DNA of 64,000 nt from Bhargavaea beijingensis (GCF_900101985.1 NZ_FNAR01000004.1:123230-187229), one strand, 5' to 3'. Positions 47,102-56,694 are shown, counted from the first letter of the stretch. Notes: generated by a model not told the origin, from the sequence alone. A program made the numbers and translations.

Positions 47102-49474
47102 TTAATGTTCATCCGGATGGTCCTGGATAAGTACCTGTCGCGGTTTGCTTCCTTCGTGCGGGCCGACCACTCCGCGCATTTCCATCTGGTCGACGATGCG
47201 GGCGGCTCTGGAGTACCCGATCCGGAATCTGCGCTGGAGCATCGACACCGAAGCCTGCCGCATGCTGCGTACAAGGTCGACCGCTTCATCATACAGTTCA
47301 TCCGTCTCTTCTTCAGGTGCGGTTTCTTCCACCTCGGTCGGGATCATCGATTCCTCATACTGTGCCTTTTGCTGGCTGATGACGAAATCGACGACTTCCT
47401 CGACTTCCTGGTCGGACAGGAACGCCCCCTGAATCCGGGTCGGCTTGGATGCCCCCGCCGGAAGGTAAAGCATATCCCCGCGGCCGAGCAGTTTCTCTGC
47501 TCCGCCGGAATCCAGGATCGTCCGCGAATCCACAGCCGACGAGACGGCAAATGCGATCCGGGACGGGATGTTCGCCTTGATGATGCCCGTGATGACATCC
47601 ACGCTCGGGCGCTGTGTCGCAATGATGAGATGGATGCCCGCTGCACGGGCCATCTGGGCGATCCGGGTGATCGAGTCTTCCACGTCGCTGGATGCGACCA
47701 TCATGAGGTCAGCGAGCTCATCGACAATGACGACAATGTAGGGGAGCCGGGGATGCTTCTCTTCGTTTTCCTCATTCCATTCATCGATATGGTTGTTGTA
47801 GCCCTCTATATTCCTTGTCCCGGTATGAGAAAAGAGGTCATACCGCCGCTCCATCTCCGCAACCACTTTTTTAAGTGCCTGCGAAGCTTTCCGGGGATCG
47901 GTGACGACCGGCGCAAGTAGATGCGGCACGCCATTGTACACATTGAGCTCAACCATTTTCGGGTCGATCATCATGAGCTTGACTTCATGCGGTTTGGCTC
48001 TCATGAGGATACTGATGATGATTCCGTTGATGCACACACTCTTCCCGCTGCCTGTCGCCCCGGCAACGAGCATATGCGGCATTTTATTCAGTTCGGCCAT
48101 GACGGCGTCACCGGAAATGTCCCTCCCGAGTGCGACCATCAGTTTGGAATCCGGCCGGTTGTTGTTCCGGGACTCCAGTACTTCACGAAGAGAGACCATC
48201 GCCACTTCGGTGTTCGGAACCTCGATGCCGACTGCGGATTTCCCCGGAATCGGCGCTTCGATCCGGATATCGCGTGCCGCAAGGGCAAGAGCGATGTCGT
48301 CCGCAAGACTGACAATCCGGCTGACCTTCACGCCCGTGGCCGGCATCACTTCATACTTGGTGACGGCAGGTCCGAGATGGACTTCCGTGACGCTCGCCTT
48401 CACGCCGAAACTGTGGAATGTTTTTTCAAGTTTTTCGGCATTATGCTGAATCATATTGTATTCGCCGCTCTGGTCATTTTCAGGAGGCGGATTTAACAGA
48501 GAAACAGGCGGCAGCACGAAATCCTCGTTTACAGGCTGCGCATCGCCGATGTCCCGGATTTCCGCACCAACATCCTGTTCTCCTCCTTTTTGATTGGCGG
48601 CTGCAGCCGTTTTTTCTGCACCAGGCTCTTTCTTCACCCGCTCGGTAAAGGAAGAAATGATCGGCTGCACACGGACCGGCTCAGGCTGGGCAACAGGAGC
48701 GCCGGAACGGTCATCCGGGGACTGCAATTCCGATGAAGTGCCCCCGGCGGATGCCGCTTCTTCGTCTGCGGCGGCACGGCGGGATTTCCGCGGCTCTTTC
48801 GGCGCCCTCGTTTTCTTCTCCGGCTCCGGCCGGTCGGGCTTGCGTTCTCTTGAAAACCATTCCCGTACCGAATCCAGCATTTCCGGAATCTTTTCGGCCA
48901 AATAAGGAACGAGTGCCTTTCCGGTAAGCAGAATCAGACCCATCGAAAGCATAATGATCCCTGCAATCGTTGCGCCTGCAGAATCGAACAGGACATGGAA
49001 CATGGCAAACAAAAGTCCGCCGATCATACCGCCTCCGAGCGAAACGGAAGGATCCGTGATACCCCCGTCAGTGACAAGGATGAGCCAAGTTTCTTTTAAT
49101 GCCGAAGTATTCTGCAGCCGGCCGCTTTCATACCGCTCCGTGAAGAGAAGCACGTGGCTGAAAAGCGTCAGGCTTCCCAGAACGAGGAGCAGCCCACCGA
49201 CAATCCGGTTCCTCAGATCTGGGATTTCACGCTTCACCATCAAAAGAAGCGCAAATATGAGGAAAAGAAACGGAAGTGCCGCATGCCAGTTTCCGAAAAG
49301 GAACCGGGCAGCGTTGCCAAGTGCCCTCCCGACAAACCCGAGATCAAAAAATGTAATGATGGCAAGCCCGGTCATGACGAGGCCCGACAGCTCATATCCA
49401 AGTGGATAGAGTCCGGTTTTCTTCTTTTTTGCGGATGTTCTGCGTTTTTTCTTTTTATTGCGTTTGGTTGCCAT
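47102..49474 (-). CDS. spoIIIE: DNA translocase SpoIIIE (FtsK family)
   Basis: Pumps the chromosome into the forespore and clears trapped DNA at septa. 790 residues (B. subtilis SpoIIIE 787). A Lys-rich N-terminus, four membrane helices (to about residue 180), a charged linker, then the motor: Walker A GATGSGKS, Walker [27 protein letters not shown]. The C-terminal gamma winged helix ([22 protein letters not shown]) reads the SRS/KOPS signals. The ATG at 49474 follows GGGGGTG. Position next to the ymfC-like gene supports SpoIIIE rather than SftA. Confidence 0.95.
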   Translation of the reverse strand: MATKRNKKKKRRTSAKKKKTGLYPLGYELSGLVMTGLAIITFFDLGFVGRALGNAARFLFGNWHAALPFLFLIFALLLMVKREIPDLRNRIVGGLLLVLGSLTLFSHVLLFTERYESGRLQNTSALKETWLILVTDGGITDPSVSLGGGMIGGLLFAMFHVLFDSAGATIAGIIMLSMGLILLTGKALVPYLAEKIPEMLDSVREWFSRERKPDRPEPEKKTRAPKEPRKSRRAAADEEAASAGGTSSELQSPDDRSGAPVAQPEPVRVQPIISSFTERVKKEPGAEKTAAAANQKGGEQDVGAEIRDIGDAQPVNEDFVLPPVSLLNPPPENDQSGEYNMIQHNAEKLEKTFHSFGVKASVTEVHLGPAVTKYEVMPATGVKVSRIVSLADDIALALAARDIRIEAPIPGKSAVGIEVPNTEVAMVSLREVLESRNNNRPDSKLMVALGRDISGDAVMAELNKMPHMLVAGATGSGKSVCINGIIISILMRAKPHEVKLMMIDPKMVELNVYNGVPHLLAPVVTDPRKASQALKKVVAEMERRYDLFSHTGTRNIEGYNNHIDEWNEENEEKHPRLPYIVVIVDELADLMMVASSDVEDSITRIAQMARAAGIHLIIATQRPSVDVITGIIKANIPSRIAFAVSSAVDSRTILDSGGAEKLLGRGDMLYLPAGASKPTRIQGAFLSDQEVEEVVDFVISQQKAQYEESMIPTEVEETAPEEETDELYDEAVDLVRSMRQASVSMLQRRFRIGYSRAARIVDQMEMRGVVGPHEGSKPRQVLIQDHPDEH

Positions 49475-49493
49475 CTGGTTCACCCCCATCGAT

Positions 49494-49535
49494 GAAAACG
49501 GGATTTCCCGCCAGTGACGGCGAAGAAATCCCGTT
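49494..49535 (-). terminator. Terminator between rnjB and spoIIIE
   Basis: On the minus strand AACGGGATTTC/GAAATCCCGTT, an 11-base stem with an inner partly paired loop, followed by TT. Confidence 0.7.
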
Positions 49536-49558
49536 TTGTTCTATCTCTGTCGCCCCGC

Positions 49559-51226
49559 TCAGTATTCCATGATGATCGGGATGATCATCGGGCGGCGCTT
49601 CGTCTTCTGGTAGAGGTATGAATTGAGTGTATCGCGGATTTCCTGCTTGATGCTCGTCCATTCGAACGATTCTTTGTTGGAATATTTACCGACGATCTTC
49701 TTCACAAGTTCTCCTGCCTCGCCGATCAGCTCGCGTGAATCCCGCACGTAAACAAACCCGCGGGAAAGGATTTCCGGACCGGCCGCAATCGTTTTTTTCT
49801 TCCGGTTAAGTGTGATGACGACGATGAAGATGCCATCTTCGGAAAGGAGTTTCCGGTCGCGCAGGACGATATTGCCGATATCCCCGACACCGCTTCCGTC
49901 AATCAGCACATTGCCTGCGGTTACCCGGCCGGTCATGCGCATCTTGCCGTTTTTATACTCGACGATATCTCCTTTGTCCGCGATGAAGATGCGGGACTTT
50001 GGCAAGCCTGTTTGCTGGGCCAGCTTGGAATGGGCGATGAGCATCCGGTATTCACCCTGGATCGGGATGAAGAATTTCGGCTTCATCAGGTTGAGCATCA
50101 GCTTCAGGTCTTCCTGGCTGCCGTGCCCCGATACATGGACTTTGCGGCTGGAGGTCAGGACATCTGCGCCCGCCTTGGCCAGTTCGTTCATCGTATTATA
50201 CATCCCGACTTCCATGCCCGGAGACGGGGTGAATGTGATGAGAACCGTGTCTGTCTCCTTGATCCGGATGTCCTTGTGCTGGCGCTTCACGATGCGCTCG
50301 AGCGCGTGGAGCGGTTCTCCCTGGTTGCCGGTCACGATGATTGCCACTTCGGAGTCATCGTACTTGGCGATTTCCTTGACAGGGATGACGAGGCCGTCCG
50401 CAACGTCCAGGTAGCCGAGCTTCATGCCGACTTCGAAGTAGGTTTCAAGAGACTTTCCGATCACCGCGACTTTGCGTCCCGATTCCGCGGCCCGGTCAAA
50501 CACCTGCTGCATACGGATGAAATTGGAGGCATAAAGGGCGATGAGGATACGCCCCTGCGCCTTATGGAATGTCTTGGACAACTGTTCCGCGACGACGGAC
50601 TCCGGCGTCGTATGTCCCGGACGCTCGGCTTCCGACGAATCGGACATCAGAATGAATACGCCTTCGTCCCCGATCGCCGCCATCTTCGAGATGTCCGGCC
50701 GGTACTTGCCTTTTGCCGACTGGTCGAACTTAAACTCTCCCGTATGCACGATGGCACCCTCGCTTGTATGGAAGACGATTCCGAGAGAGTCCGGAATGCT
50801 GTGTGTCGTATGGAAAAACGTCACATACGTTCTTCCGAAGTTCATCCGGCTCCTGTTCGACACTTCGAAGAACTTGATGTTTTTAGGCGTCTGCTTGTTC
50901 TTCAGATGTTCTTTCGCCAGGGCGATGGTCAGCTTCGAGCCGTAGACAGGCGCCTGGACTTTGCTGAGCAGGTAGGCGATCGATCCGATCGCATCTTCAT
51001 GTCCATGGGTCAGGAAGATCCCTTTCAGGCGGTCTTTGTTTTCTTCGATGTAGGTCATATCCGGAATGACGATGTCGATGCCGAGCATTTCCCCTTCCGG
51101 GAACATGAGCCCGCTGTCGACGATGAATATCTCATCATCGATTTCGACCACATACATCGCTTTCCCGATCTCTCCCACTCCTCCGAGGGGGATGACCCTG
51201 ATGTTTTCGTTTTTTGTCTTGGTCAA
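49559..51226 (-). CDS. rnjB: Ribonuclease J2
   Basis: Beta-lactamase/beta-CASP ribonuclease that forms a complex with RNase J1 in mRNA decay. 555 residues, identical in length to B. subtilis RnjB. The metal motif reads LTHGHEDAIG, lacking the last His of the HxHxDH signature, a change in keeping with the weak activity known for J2. GGVGEIGK, the beta-CASP motifs (MSDSSEAERPGHT, HVSGHGSQED) and a C-terminal dimer domain are present. The start is TTG at 51226 after AGGAGGAG. Its promoter is at 51272-51300. The upstream neighbour dapA is separated by a terminator. Confidence 0.96.
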   Translation of the reverse strand: MTKTKNENIRVIPLGGVGEIGKAMYVVEIDDEIFIVDSGLMFPEGEMLGIDIVIPDMTYIEENKDRLKGIFLTHGHEDAIGSIAYLLSKVQAPVYGSKLTIALAKEHLKNKQTPKNIKFFEVSNRSRMNFGRTYVTFFHTTHSIPDSLGIVFHTSEGAIVHTGEFKFDQSAKGKYRPDISKMAAIGDEGVFILMSDSSEAERPGHTTPESVVAEQLSKTFHKAQGRILIALYASNFIRMQQVFDRAAESGRKVAVIGKSLETYFEVGMKLGYLDVADGLVIPVKEIAKYDDSEVAIIVTGNQGEPLHALERIVKRQHKDIRIKETDTVLITFTPSPGMEVGMYNTMNELAKAGADVLTSSRKVHVSGHGSQEDLKLMLNLMKPKFFIPIQGEYRMLIAHSKLAQQTGLPKSRIFIADKGDIVEYKNGKMRMTGRVTAGNVLIDGSGVGDIGNIVLRDRKLLSEDGIFIVVITLNRKKKTIAAGPEILSRGFVYVRDSRELIGEAGELVKKIVGKYSNKESFEWTSIKQEIRDTLNSYLYQKTKRRPMIIPIIMEY

Positions 51227-51271
51227 TGGTTCTCCTCCTAAATCATACCCGATCCATATCCGCTATCCCCC

Positions 51272-51300
51272 ATTATACGGTAGCCGTACAATCTAGACAA
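51272..51300 (-). promoter_or_regulatory. rnjB promoter (sigma-A)
   Basis: On the minus strand TTGTCT (51295-51300), 17 bases, TATAAT (51272-51277). I see nothing recognisable in 51301-51532, upstream of it. Confidence 0.78.
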
Positions 51301-51532
51301 ATTAAAAAAGTGCTGAAATAGATGTTTGTCGCAACGTGAACGGACCGATCGTCCGGCCGGAAGCCGACCTGGTTATCCGGCACCGGTCAAGCCGGGATTG
51401 ATCCGGACTGCATCTGGTCGGCTGCTGTTCGGGGAGTCATGGTGTCTTTCACGGAAAGTCGGTGATCATTGGGAGGCGCTTGCTGATCTTTCGGCTGACC
51501 TTGATGATCGTTCAGGATTTTCGCCGCAGCAA

Positions 51533-51574
51533 AGATAAAAAACGAACGGCCGGGCAAACTGCCCCGGCCGTTCG
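51533..51574 (-). terminator. Terminator after dapA
   Basis: On the minus strand CGAACGGCCGGG, 8-base loop, CCCGGCCGTTCG, then TTTTTTATC; a 12-base stem. Confidence 0.9.
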
Positions 51575-51609
51575 ACAGCAAATGTCCGCTGCAGAATCCC
51601 CTGTCTTAT

Positions 51610-52497
51610 TCAGGCTCCCGTTGCGGCACGAAAATCACTCATCGCCTGCCCGACAATCCTGGTCCCTTCCCCGTCCAAAGGCATGATCGGGAGGCGTACC
51701 GTGCCGGCGTCAAAACCGGCCAATTTCAGTGCATGCTTAACAGGTGCGGGACTCGGGCGGGAAAACAGGGCTTCCGACAATCGGCTGACTTCCGCATGAA
51801 GACGGGCAGCCTCTTTCCGGTCACCGCTTTTATAAGCAACGACCATCCGCTGCATCTCGGGACCGGCCACATGCGAGGCAACAGAGACGACTCCGTCCCC
51901 ACCGATTGCAAGCACAGGAAGTGTCAGGCCGTCATCGCCGCTGTAGAGGCGGAATCCGCGGTCGGTCCCGGCAATGATCCGGGTCATGGCGCCGAGATCA
52001 CCGCCCGCTTCTTTGACCGCCCTGATATTCGGGATGCAAGACAGCGCAATGACTGTTTCCGGCTCCAGCCGGGATGCAGTCCTGCCCGGCACATTATAGA
52101 GCATGACAGGAAGCTTCGTGCTGCCCGCAACTTCCTTGAAATGCGCATACATCCCCCGCTGGTCGGGACGGTTATAATACGGGGCCACCAGCATGATGCC
52201 GTCCGCCCCCGCAGCTTCGGCTTTTTTCGTCATCTCGATTGTTGCGGCTGTATTGTTGCTGCCCGTACCGGCAATAACGGGAACTTTTCTTCCGGCTGCC
52301 TCGACGGCAAGCCGGATGATTTTTGCTTTCTCTTCTTCGTTCAATGTCGGTGATTCGCCTGTCGTCCCGCAGACGACAATGGAATCTGAACCGTTTTGTA
52401 TCAAATAATGAACGAGGGCATGCAGGCGGCCCTCGTCAACTTTTCCATTTTCACCGAACGGCGTGACCATCGCCGTCGCTATACTGCCGAGATCCAT
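51610..52497 (-). CDS. dapA: 4-hydroxy-tetrahydrodipicolinate synthase
   Basis: Condenses pyruvate and aspartate semialdehyde at the branch to lysine, diaminopimelate and dipicolinate. 295 residues. The Schiff-base Lys162 is in RAVKEAGGD, with Tyr134 and Arg139 in LYNVPGRT, the GTTGE motif at 44-48, and Tyr108. The ATG at 52497 lies inside the last 47 bases of asd, preceded by AAAGGGG. The aspartokinase gene dapG, found between asd and dapA in B. subtilis, is absent. Confidence 0.97.
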   Translation of the reverse strand: MDLGSIATAMVTPFGENGKVDEGRLHALVHYLIQNGSDSIVVCGTTGESPTLNEEEKAKIIRLAVEAAGRKVPVIAGTGSNNTAATIEMTKKAEAAGADGIMLVAPYYNRPDQRGMYAHFKEVAGSTKLPVMLYNVPGRTASRLEPETVIALSCIPNIRAVKEAGGDLGAMTRIIAGTDRGFRLYSGDDGLTLPVLAIGGDGVVSVASHVAGPEMQRMVVAYKSGDRKEAARLHAEVSRLSEALFSRPSPAPVKHALKLAGFDAGTVRLPIMPLDGEGTRIVGQAMSDFRAATGA

Positions 52498-53545
52498 CGG
52501 CTTTTTCCCCTTTCAGCAACCCGTCCGCGATCAGCGCTTCCGCAATCTGGATTGAGTTGAGGGCAGCTCCCTTCAGGAGGTTATCCGCGACCACCCAGAA
52601 GTGGAACGCGCCCGGAGTATCGAGATCCCTCCTGAGGCGTCCGACGAACACATCGTCCTTTCCTTCTGCGAAGAGCGGCATCGGATAGGTCTGACTCTCC
52701 GGATCATCCATCAAGGTGATACCTTCTGCACGTTGCAGCGATTCCCGGATGCCGGCCGTATCGGCGGTCGGTTCGTCCGTTTCAAAATAAACCGATTCTG
52801 AGTGGCCGGTAACCACCGGGAGACGGACACATGTCGCGGCGACGGAAAGTTCCGGCATGCCCATGATCTTCTTTGTCTCATTGATCATTTTCCACTCTTC
52901 GAAGGTGTAGCCGTCCTCACTGAACACATCGATCTGCGGCACTGCATTAAAAGCGATCGGGTAATGTTTCTTGTCACCCTTGACCGGAAGAAGCCCCGCC
53001 TCCGCCCCTGCCCGGTTCTCCATGTCCGTACTTTGTTTTTCCAGCTCGCCGATCGCGGCAGCACCCGCTCCGGAAACCGCCTGATACGTCGAGACGATCA
53101 CTTTCTTCAGGCCATACTTCCGTCGGACCGGTTCCAGTGCCGCCACCATCTGAATCGTCGAGCAGTTCGGGTTCGCTATGAGGCCGCGGTGCTCCTTTAG
53201 CGCTTCACGGTTGACTTCGGGAACAATAAGCGGAGTGTCGGGATCCATGCGGAACGCGCTCGTATTGTCGATGACGACCGCTCCGCGGCGGACCGCTTCT
53301 GGCGCCAGTTGTTTGGAGACGCTCCCTCCCGCGCTGAAGAATGCGATATCCACTCCGTCAAAGCGTTCGGGCGCCGCTTCCTCAATGGTATATTCCTTGC
53401 CGCCGAACTCCACTTTGCTTCCGGCAGATCGGGCAGAGGCAAGGAAGAGAATATCATCCGCGGGAAATTTCCTTTCTTCCAGCTTCTTTGCGATTCCTTG
53501 GCCGACCGCACCTGTAGCTCCGACAATTGCAACACGATATCCCAT
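52451..53545 (-). CDS. asd: Aspartate-semialdehyde dehydrogenase
   Basis: Reduces aspartyl phosphate to aspartate semialdehyde with NADPH. 364 residues; the NADP loop GATGAVGQG is at residues 9-17, the catalytic Cys128 in NPNCSTIQM and the active-site His in TGHSESVYFE. The family ends near residue 346; the extra tail (from about LLKGEKADG on) overlaps dapA by 47 bases. The ATG at 53545 follows GAGGAGTG. An extended -10 promoter at 53585-53593 allows vegetative expression apart from the dpaAB sporulation genes. Confidence 0.96.
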   Translation of the reverse strand: MGYRVAIVGATGAVGQGIAKKLEERKFPADDILFLASARSAGSKVEFGGKEYTIEEAAPERFDGVDIAFFSAGGSVSKQLAPEAVRRGAVVIDNTSAFRMDPDTPLIVPEVNREALKEHRGLIANPNCSTIQMVAALEPVRRKYGLKKVIVSTYQAVSGAGAAAIGELEKQSTDMENRAGAEAGLLPVKGDKKHYPIAFNAVPQIDVFSEDGYTFEEWKMINETKKIMGMPELSVAATCVRLPVVTGHSESVYFETDEPTADTAGIRESLQRAEGITLMDDPESQTYPMPLFAEGKDDVFVGRLRRDLDTPGAFHFWVVADNLLKGAALNSIQIAEALIADGLLKGEKADGSRQYSDGDGHAVR

Positions 53546-53584
53546 GGTAAAACACTCCTCAAATTTCATGATCGAATGTTCAGT

Positions 53585-53593
53585 ATTATAGCA
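53585..53593 (-). promoter_or_regulatory. asd promoter, extended -10 type
   Basis: On the minus strand TG-C-TATAAT, a full TGn extended -10, 40 bases upstream of the ATG. No good -35 is visible. Confidence 0.6.
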
Positions 53594-53626
53594 TGTTTTA
53601 AAGTGTTTTCGGAGAATTATTCGTGA

Positions 53627-54217
53627 TTAAGTATTTTCATGCCTGATCAGGAGTGGCTGAAGCTGCTCGCCTTTTAATGCGGCCTCGACCGTATCGACCA
53701 TTTTTGTGAAATCACTGATCAGGGAATTCGGTTTTTTTACGGGATCGTCCTGACCGAATGGGATGAAAAAGATGTTTTTCGTGTTCAGCAGTTTCATGAT
53801 ATTCGTCCCGTTCAAGCCGAGTGCATCGTTGGTGGATATGCCGATGACAACCGGCGTACCGTTCCTGAGCGTGGCCTTGGCGGCCATCAGCACGGGGGAG
53901 TCCGTGATGGCATTTGCGAACCTTGAGATGGAGTTCCCTGTCATCGGGGCGATTACCATGCAGTCAACCGGTGTCTTTGGACCGAACGGCTCAGCCTCCG
54001 CGATGGTCGTAATAATGTCGGCCCCTGCAGCTTCGCGTATTTTATCCATCCATTCTTCGCCTGTCCCGAAACGGGTCGCGGCGGTCAGCACAGAGTTGGT
54101 GATGACCGGCACGACCGTGGCCCCCCTGTCGGTGAACGCCTTGATTTTCGGAATCACATCCGCATACGTACAGTGAGATGCGGTGATGCCGAAACCGATT
54201 CTCTTGCCGTCGAGCAT
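53627..54217 (-). CDS. dpaB: Dipicolinate synthase subunit B
   Basis: 196 residues (B. subtilis SpoVFB 200). Flavoprotein-like (Rossmann/UbiX-type) fold: RIGFGITASHCTYADV, MVIAPMTGNSISRFANAITDSPVLMAAKATLRN, and GLNGTNIMKLLNTKNIFFIPFGQDD are near identical to SpoVFB. With DpaA it makes dipicolinic acid in the mother cell for spore dehydration and heat resistance. The ATG at 54217 follows AGGAGAG. It lies 16 bases after dpaA. Confidence 0.97.
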   Translation of the reverse strand: MLDGKRIGFGITASHCTYADVIPKIKAFTDRGATVVPVITNSVLTAATRFGTGEEWMDKIREAAGADIITTIAEAEPFGPKTPVDCMVIAPMTGNSISRFANAITDSPVLMAAKATLRNGTPVVIGISTNDALGLNGTNIMKLLNTKNIFFIPFGQDDPVKKPNSLISDFTKMVDTVEAALKGEQLQPLLIRHENT

Positions 54218-54233
54218 CCTGACTCTCCTTCCG

Positions 54234-55004
54234 CTAGTTGTCCATTCTGCACAGTGCCTCCGAGAGGATCCGGGCGGCCTCGTCCGGAAAATACCGTCCC
54301 GGCAGCGCAGGCAGTAACCTATAGTATTCATGGACGGATCCGGGCTTTAGGCACCCGGGCGCGGAAGCCAGGTCATAAATGCGTGACGTGTAGAACGGGC
54401 TGGAAGGATCAAGCCACTGTGACGGAATCGTATTGACGAGAATGCCGTCCCGTAGGCCGGCTCCGTCAAACTCCAGAATGCCGAAACCTTCGCTCAGGGC
54501 TTCCGCAGTCTGCAAAGGGGAACGGGCAAGCACAGATACTTCTGCGCCCATTGCACGCAGCAGCCTGGCAGTAGTTTTCCCGACCCGACCGTAGCCGGCA
54601 ATGATCCATTGCCGGCCCGCTATGGGCCCTTCCCCAAATTGGTAGAGCGTTGCAAGAAATCCTTCTGCTGTCAGACATGCATTTTCCCAAATGAACCGCT
54701 CTTCCTGCAAGTAAAATCGGGGCGTTTTACCGGAGAGTTCTGCCGCTTCTTTCCAGGAAGCATCAATCCTTCCCGCGAACAGACAGCTTACTTTTTCAAG
54801 AACGCCCGGTGCCGGTGCGCCTTCCGGCGGATGGATCGGCAGCACCACTCTTATGGGCGATTCATTCAGCATGAGCGCATCCGTTTTTTCATCCCATTGA
54901 TCACGCCCGTGATGAATGACCGTGAATCCTTTTTTCCGAAGGTGAGCTGCGGCTTTTTTGAATCGGGCATCGGATCCGATAATCAGCCAATCCGGGCGGG
55001 TCAT
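54234..55004 (-). CDS. dpaA: Dipicolinate synthase subunit A, short form
   Basis: 256 residues, against about 297 in B. subtilis SpoVFA. The C-terminal NAD(P)-binding domain is clear: IAGYGRVGKTTARLLRAMGAEVSVLARS, then NTIPSQWL, YDLASAPGC and LPALPGRY, all placed as in SpoVFA (GLGRTG..., NTIPS, DLASRPGG, APGLPG). The N-terminal domain is shortened and divergent. It overlaps ymxH by four bases and precedes dpaB, the same order as in B. subtilis. Function as DpaA is likely by context. Confidence 0.88.
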   Translation of the reverse strand: MTRPDWLIIGSDARFKKAAAHLRKKGFTVIHHGRDQWDEKTDALMLNESPIRVVLPIHPPEGAPAPGVLEKVSCLFAGRIDASWKEAAELSGKTPRFYLQEERFIWENACLTAEGFLATLYQFGEGPIAGRQWIIAGYGRVGKTTARLLRAMGAEVSVLARSPLQTAEALSEGFGILEFDGAGLRDGILVNTIPSQWLDPSSPFYTSRIYDLASAPGCLKPGSVHEYYRLLPALPGRYFPDEAARILSEALCRMDN

Positions 55005-55270
55005 TCAAACAATCCCTCATGGATCGGACGCGTTTTCCTAAACAGAATCCGGTCATCCCCGATCAGCACGATTTCTTCCCAAGGAATGTATTCCGCTTCT
55101 CCGGACGTTTTCCGGCCCCCCTGCAGCCAGCCGGTCCGGCGCTTGAGTTCGAAGCCGTGGATCCGGCCGCTTTTCGGGTCAAACAGCATTTCCGTATCGG
55201 CAAGCAGCCCGTACCGGACGCCGTCCTCCATCTGGATCAATTCTTTTTCGGCCATTGTCGACAGCAGCAT
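55001..55270 (-). CDS. ymxH: YlmC/YmxH-family sporulation protein (PRC-barrel)
   Basis: 89 residues with a PRC-barrel-like beta fold: KELIQMEDGVRYGLLADTEMLFDPKSGRIHGFEL, then IPWEEIVLIGDDRILF. In B. subtilis ymxH (85 residues) lies between mlpA and spoVFA; the function is unknown. The ATG at 55270 follows GGGGGAGTGG. It heads the dpaA-dpaB unit, behind a sigma-K-like promoter and downstream of the mlpA terminator. Confidence 0.85.
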   Translation of the reverse strand: MLLSTMAEKELIQMEDGVRYGLLADTEMLFDPKSGRIHGFELKRRTGWLQGGRKTSGEAEYIPWEEIVLIGDDRILFRKTRPIHEGLFE

Positions 55271-55291
55271 CTTCCACTCCCCCTTTTCCTA

Positions 55292-55318
55292 AACTATATG
55301 CGCCGCCCGGGCGGATGT
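55292..55318 (-). promoter_or_regulatory. Candidate sigma-K promoter of ymxH-dpaA-dpaB
   Basis: On the minus strand AC (55317-55318), 16 bases, CATATAGTT (55292-55300), which matches the sigma-K -10 CATANNNTA at all but the last position. It lies between the mlpA terminator and ymxH, and B. subtilis spoVF is a late mother-cell operon. Confidence 0.5.
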
Positions 55319-55343
55319 TCCGTAACGGAAATGTCCGGATTCA

Positions 55344-55378
55344 GCAAATAAAACCGGAAGGCCATAGCCCTCCGGTTT
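55344..55378 (-). terminator. Terminator after mlpA
   Basis: On the minus strand AAACCGGA, 12-base loop, TCCGGTTT, then TATTTG. Confidence 0.75.
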
Positions 55379-56595
55379 CAGTTCGGAATGATGATGGATT
55401 CCGCTGGCGGTCCCGAAAAGACTCTTTCGGCAATGCGGTGAATCTGCTTGCCGTCCACTCGCCGGAATTCATCCATCACTTGATCGATATCCTTATGTTC
55501 TCCGGTGAAAAGTTCGTTTTTCGCATTCCGGCTCATCCTCGAGGCCGGTGATTCAAGTCCCAGCAGGAGGCTTCCTTTCATCAGGCCGACCGCACTCCCG
55601 ATTTCGGTATCGGAAACGCCATCCCTTAAAAGCCGGGAAACTTCATTCCCGATCACCGTCCGGGTCTCTTCCAGACGTGCCGGCGACGTGCCGGCGTAGA
55701 TGGTGACGGACCCGGAATCAGCATAGGAAGAGTGGTAGGAGTAGACGGAATAAGCGAGTCCCCTCTCTTCACGGATTCTCTGGAAGAGCCTTGAGCTCAT
55801 GCTTCCGCCGAAAAGCGCATTCAGGATCATCAAGCCATAAATGTCGGGATCCTGGACATCCATCCCCGGATAACCCATGCACAAATGGGCCTGCTCCGTG
55901 TCTTTCCGTTTTCGGACGGCGCCCGGCGTGAAGGCTGGCCGTTCCACAGGAAGCGGAACCGCGGCTCCTCCGGTGAATGTCCCGAAACGTTCCTCGAGAC
56001 GGCTGATCAGCTTCTCATCCAAACAGCCCGCCGCGGAGATGACAATCCGTTCCGGCTGGTACTCTCGTTTCATGAAGCCAATGGTTTCTTCCCTGGTAAA
56101 GCTGCTGACTGTTTCCGGATAGCCGAGGATCGGGCGGCCCATGGGATGCCCGGGATACATGGCCGCCTGCAGCTGTTCATGGACGTCATCGTCCGGCGTG
56201 TCGGCAACCATAGCGATTTCCTCGAGGACTACGGACTTTTCCTTGCGCATCTCCCGCTCATCAAAAGCCGAGTTGAAGAACATGTCCGCCAGCACATCGA
56301 CTGCAATGGGCGCATCTTCTGCAAGTACATTAACGTAAAAACAGGTTTCTTCCATTGCGGTATAGGCGTTGATCTCTCCGCCTGTCCGGTCGATCGCTTC
56401 CGCGATGTCCTTGGCCGTCCGGACGGCTGTTCCCTTGAATAGCATATGCTCGATGAAATGGGCCATTCCGGCTTCCCCGGCGGCTTCATTTCTAGCGCCG
56501 GCCTTGACCCAGATACCGATCGCCACCGAGCGGATATGCGGCATCTGTTCTGTAACGATCCGGACCCCATTGGTACATTCTCTGGTCTGGAGCAT
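55378..56595 (-). CDS. mlpA: M16-family zinc protease MlpA (YmxG)
   Basis: 405 residues (B. subtilis 409). The zinc motif H-x-x-E-H is present as HFIEHMLFKGT at about residues 46-50, with the distal Glu in EKSVVLEEIAM. The C-terminal half holds ALFGGSMSSRLFQRIREERGLAYSVYS. A single-chain enzyme homologous to mitochondrial processing peptidase beta; in B. subtilis it affects extracellular protease genes. The ATG at 56595 follows GGGGGGAG. It follows pnp as in B. subtilis, after a terminator. Confidence 0.95.
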   Translation of the reverse strand: MLQTRECTNGVRIVTEQMPHIRSVAIGIWVKAGARNEAAGEAGMAHFIEHMLFKGTAVRTAKDIAEAIDRTGGEINAYTAMEETCFYVNVLAEDAPIAVDVLADMFFNSAFDEREMRKEKSVVLEEIAMVADTPDDDVHEQLQAAMYPGHPMGRPILGYPETVSSFTREETIGFMKREYQPERIVISAAGCLDEKLISRLEERFGTFTGGAAVPLPVERPAFTPGAVRKRKDTEQAHLCMGYPGMDVQDPDIYGLMILNALFGGSMSSRLFQRIREERGLAYSVYSYHSSYADSGSVTIYAGTSPARLEETRTVIGNEVSRLLRDGVSDTEIGSAVGLMKGSLLLGLESPASRMSRNAKNELFTGEHKDIDQVMDEFRRVDGKQIHRIAERVFSGPPAESIIIPN

Positions 56596-56651
56596 CTCTT
56601 CTCCCCCCTTTGGTTATTTCTATGTTTTCATCTCCGCAATCATAGCTGGCC

Positions 56652-56686
56652 GGTAAAAAGAGGGCCGGCCGAACCGGCCGCCCTCT
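56652..56686 (-). terminator. Terminator after pnp
   Basis: On the minus strand AGAGGGCGGCCGG-TTC-GGCCGGCCCTCT with one bulge, then TTTTACC. Confidence 0.88.
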
Positions 56687-56694
56687 GGTGATGG

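Noticed and set aside
50012..51241. A 409-codon open frame on the plus strand opposite rnjB
   Set aside because: It is the mirror of a conserved 555-residue RNase J2 gene in GC-rich DNA; it has no recognisable motif and no good ribosome binding site. Similar long mirror frames opposite deoB, miaA and recA were rejected for the same reason.
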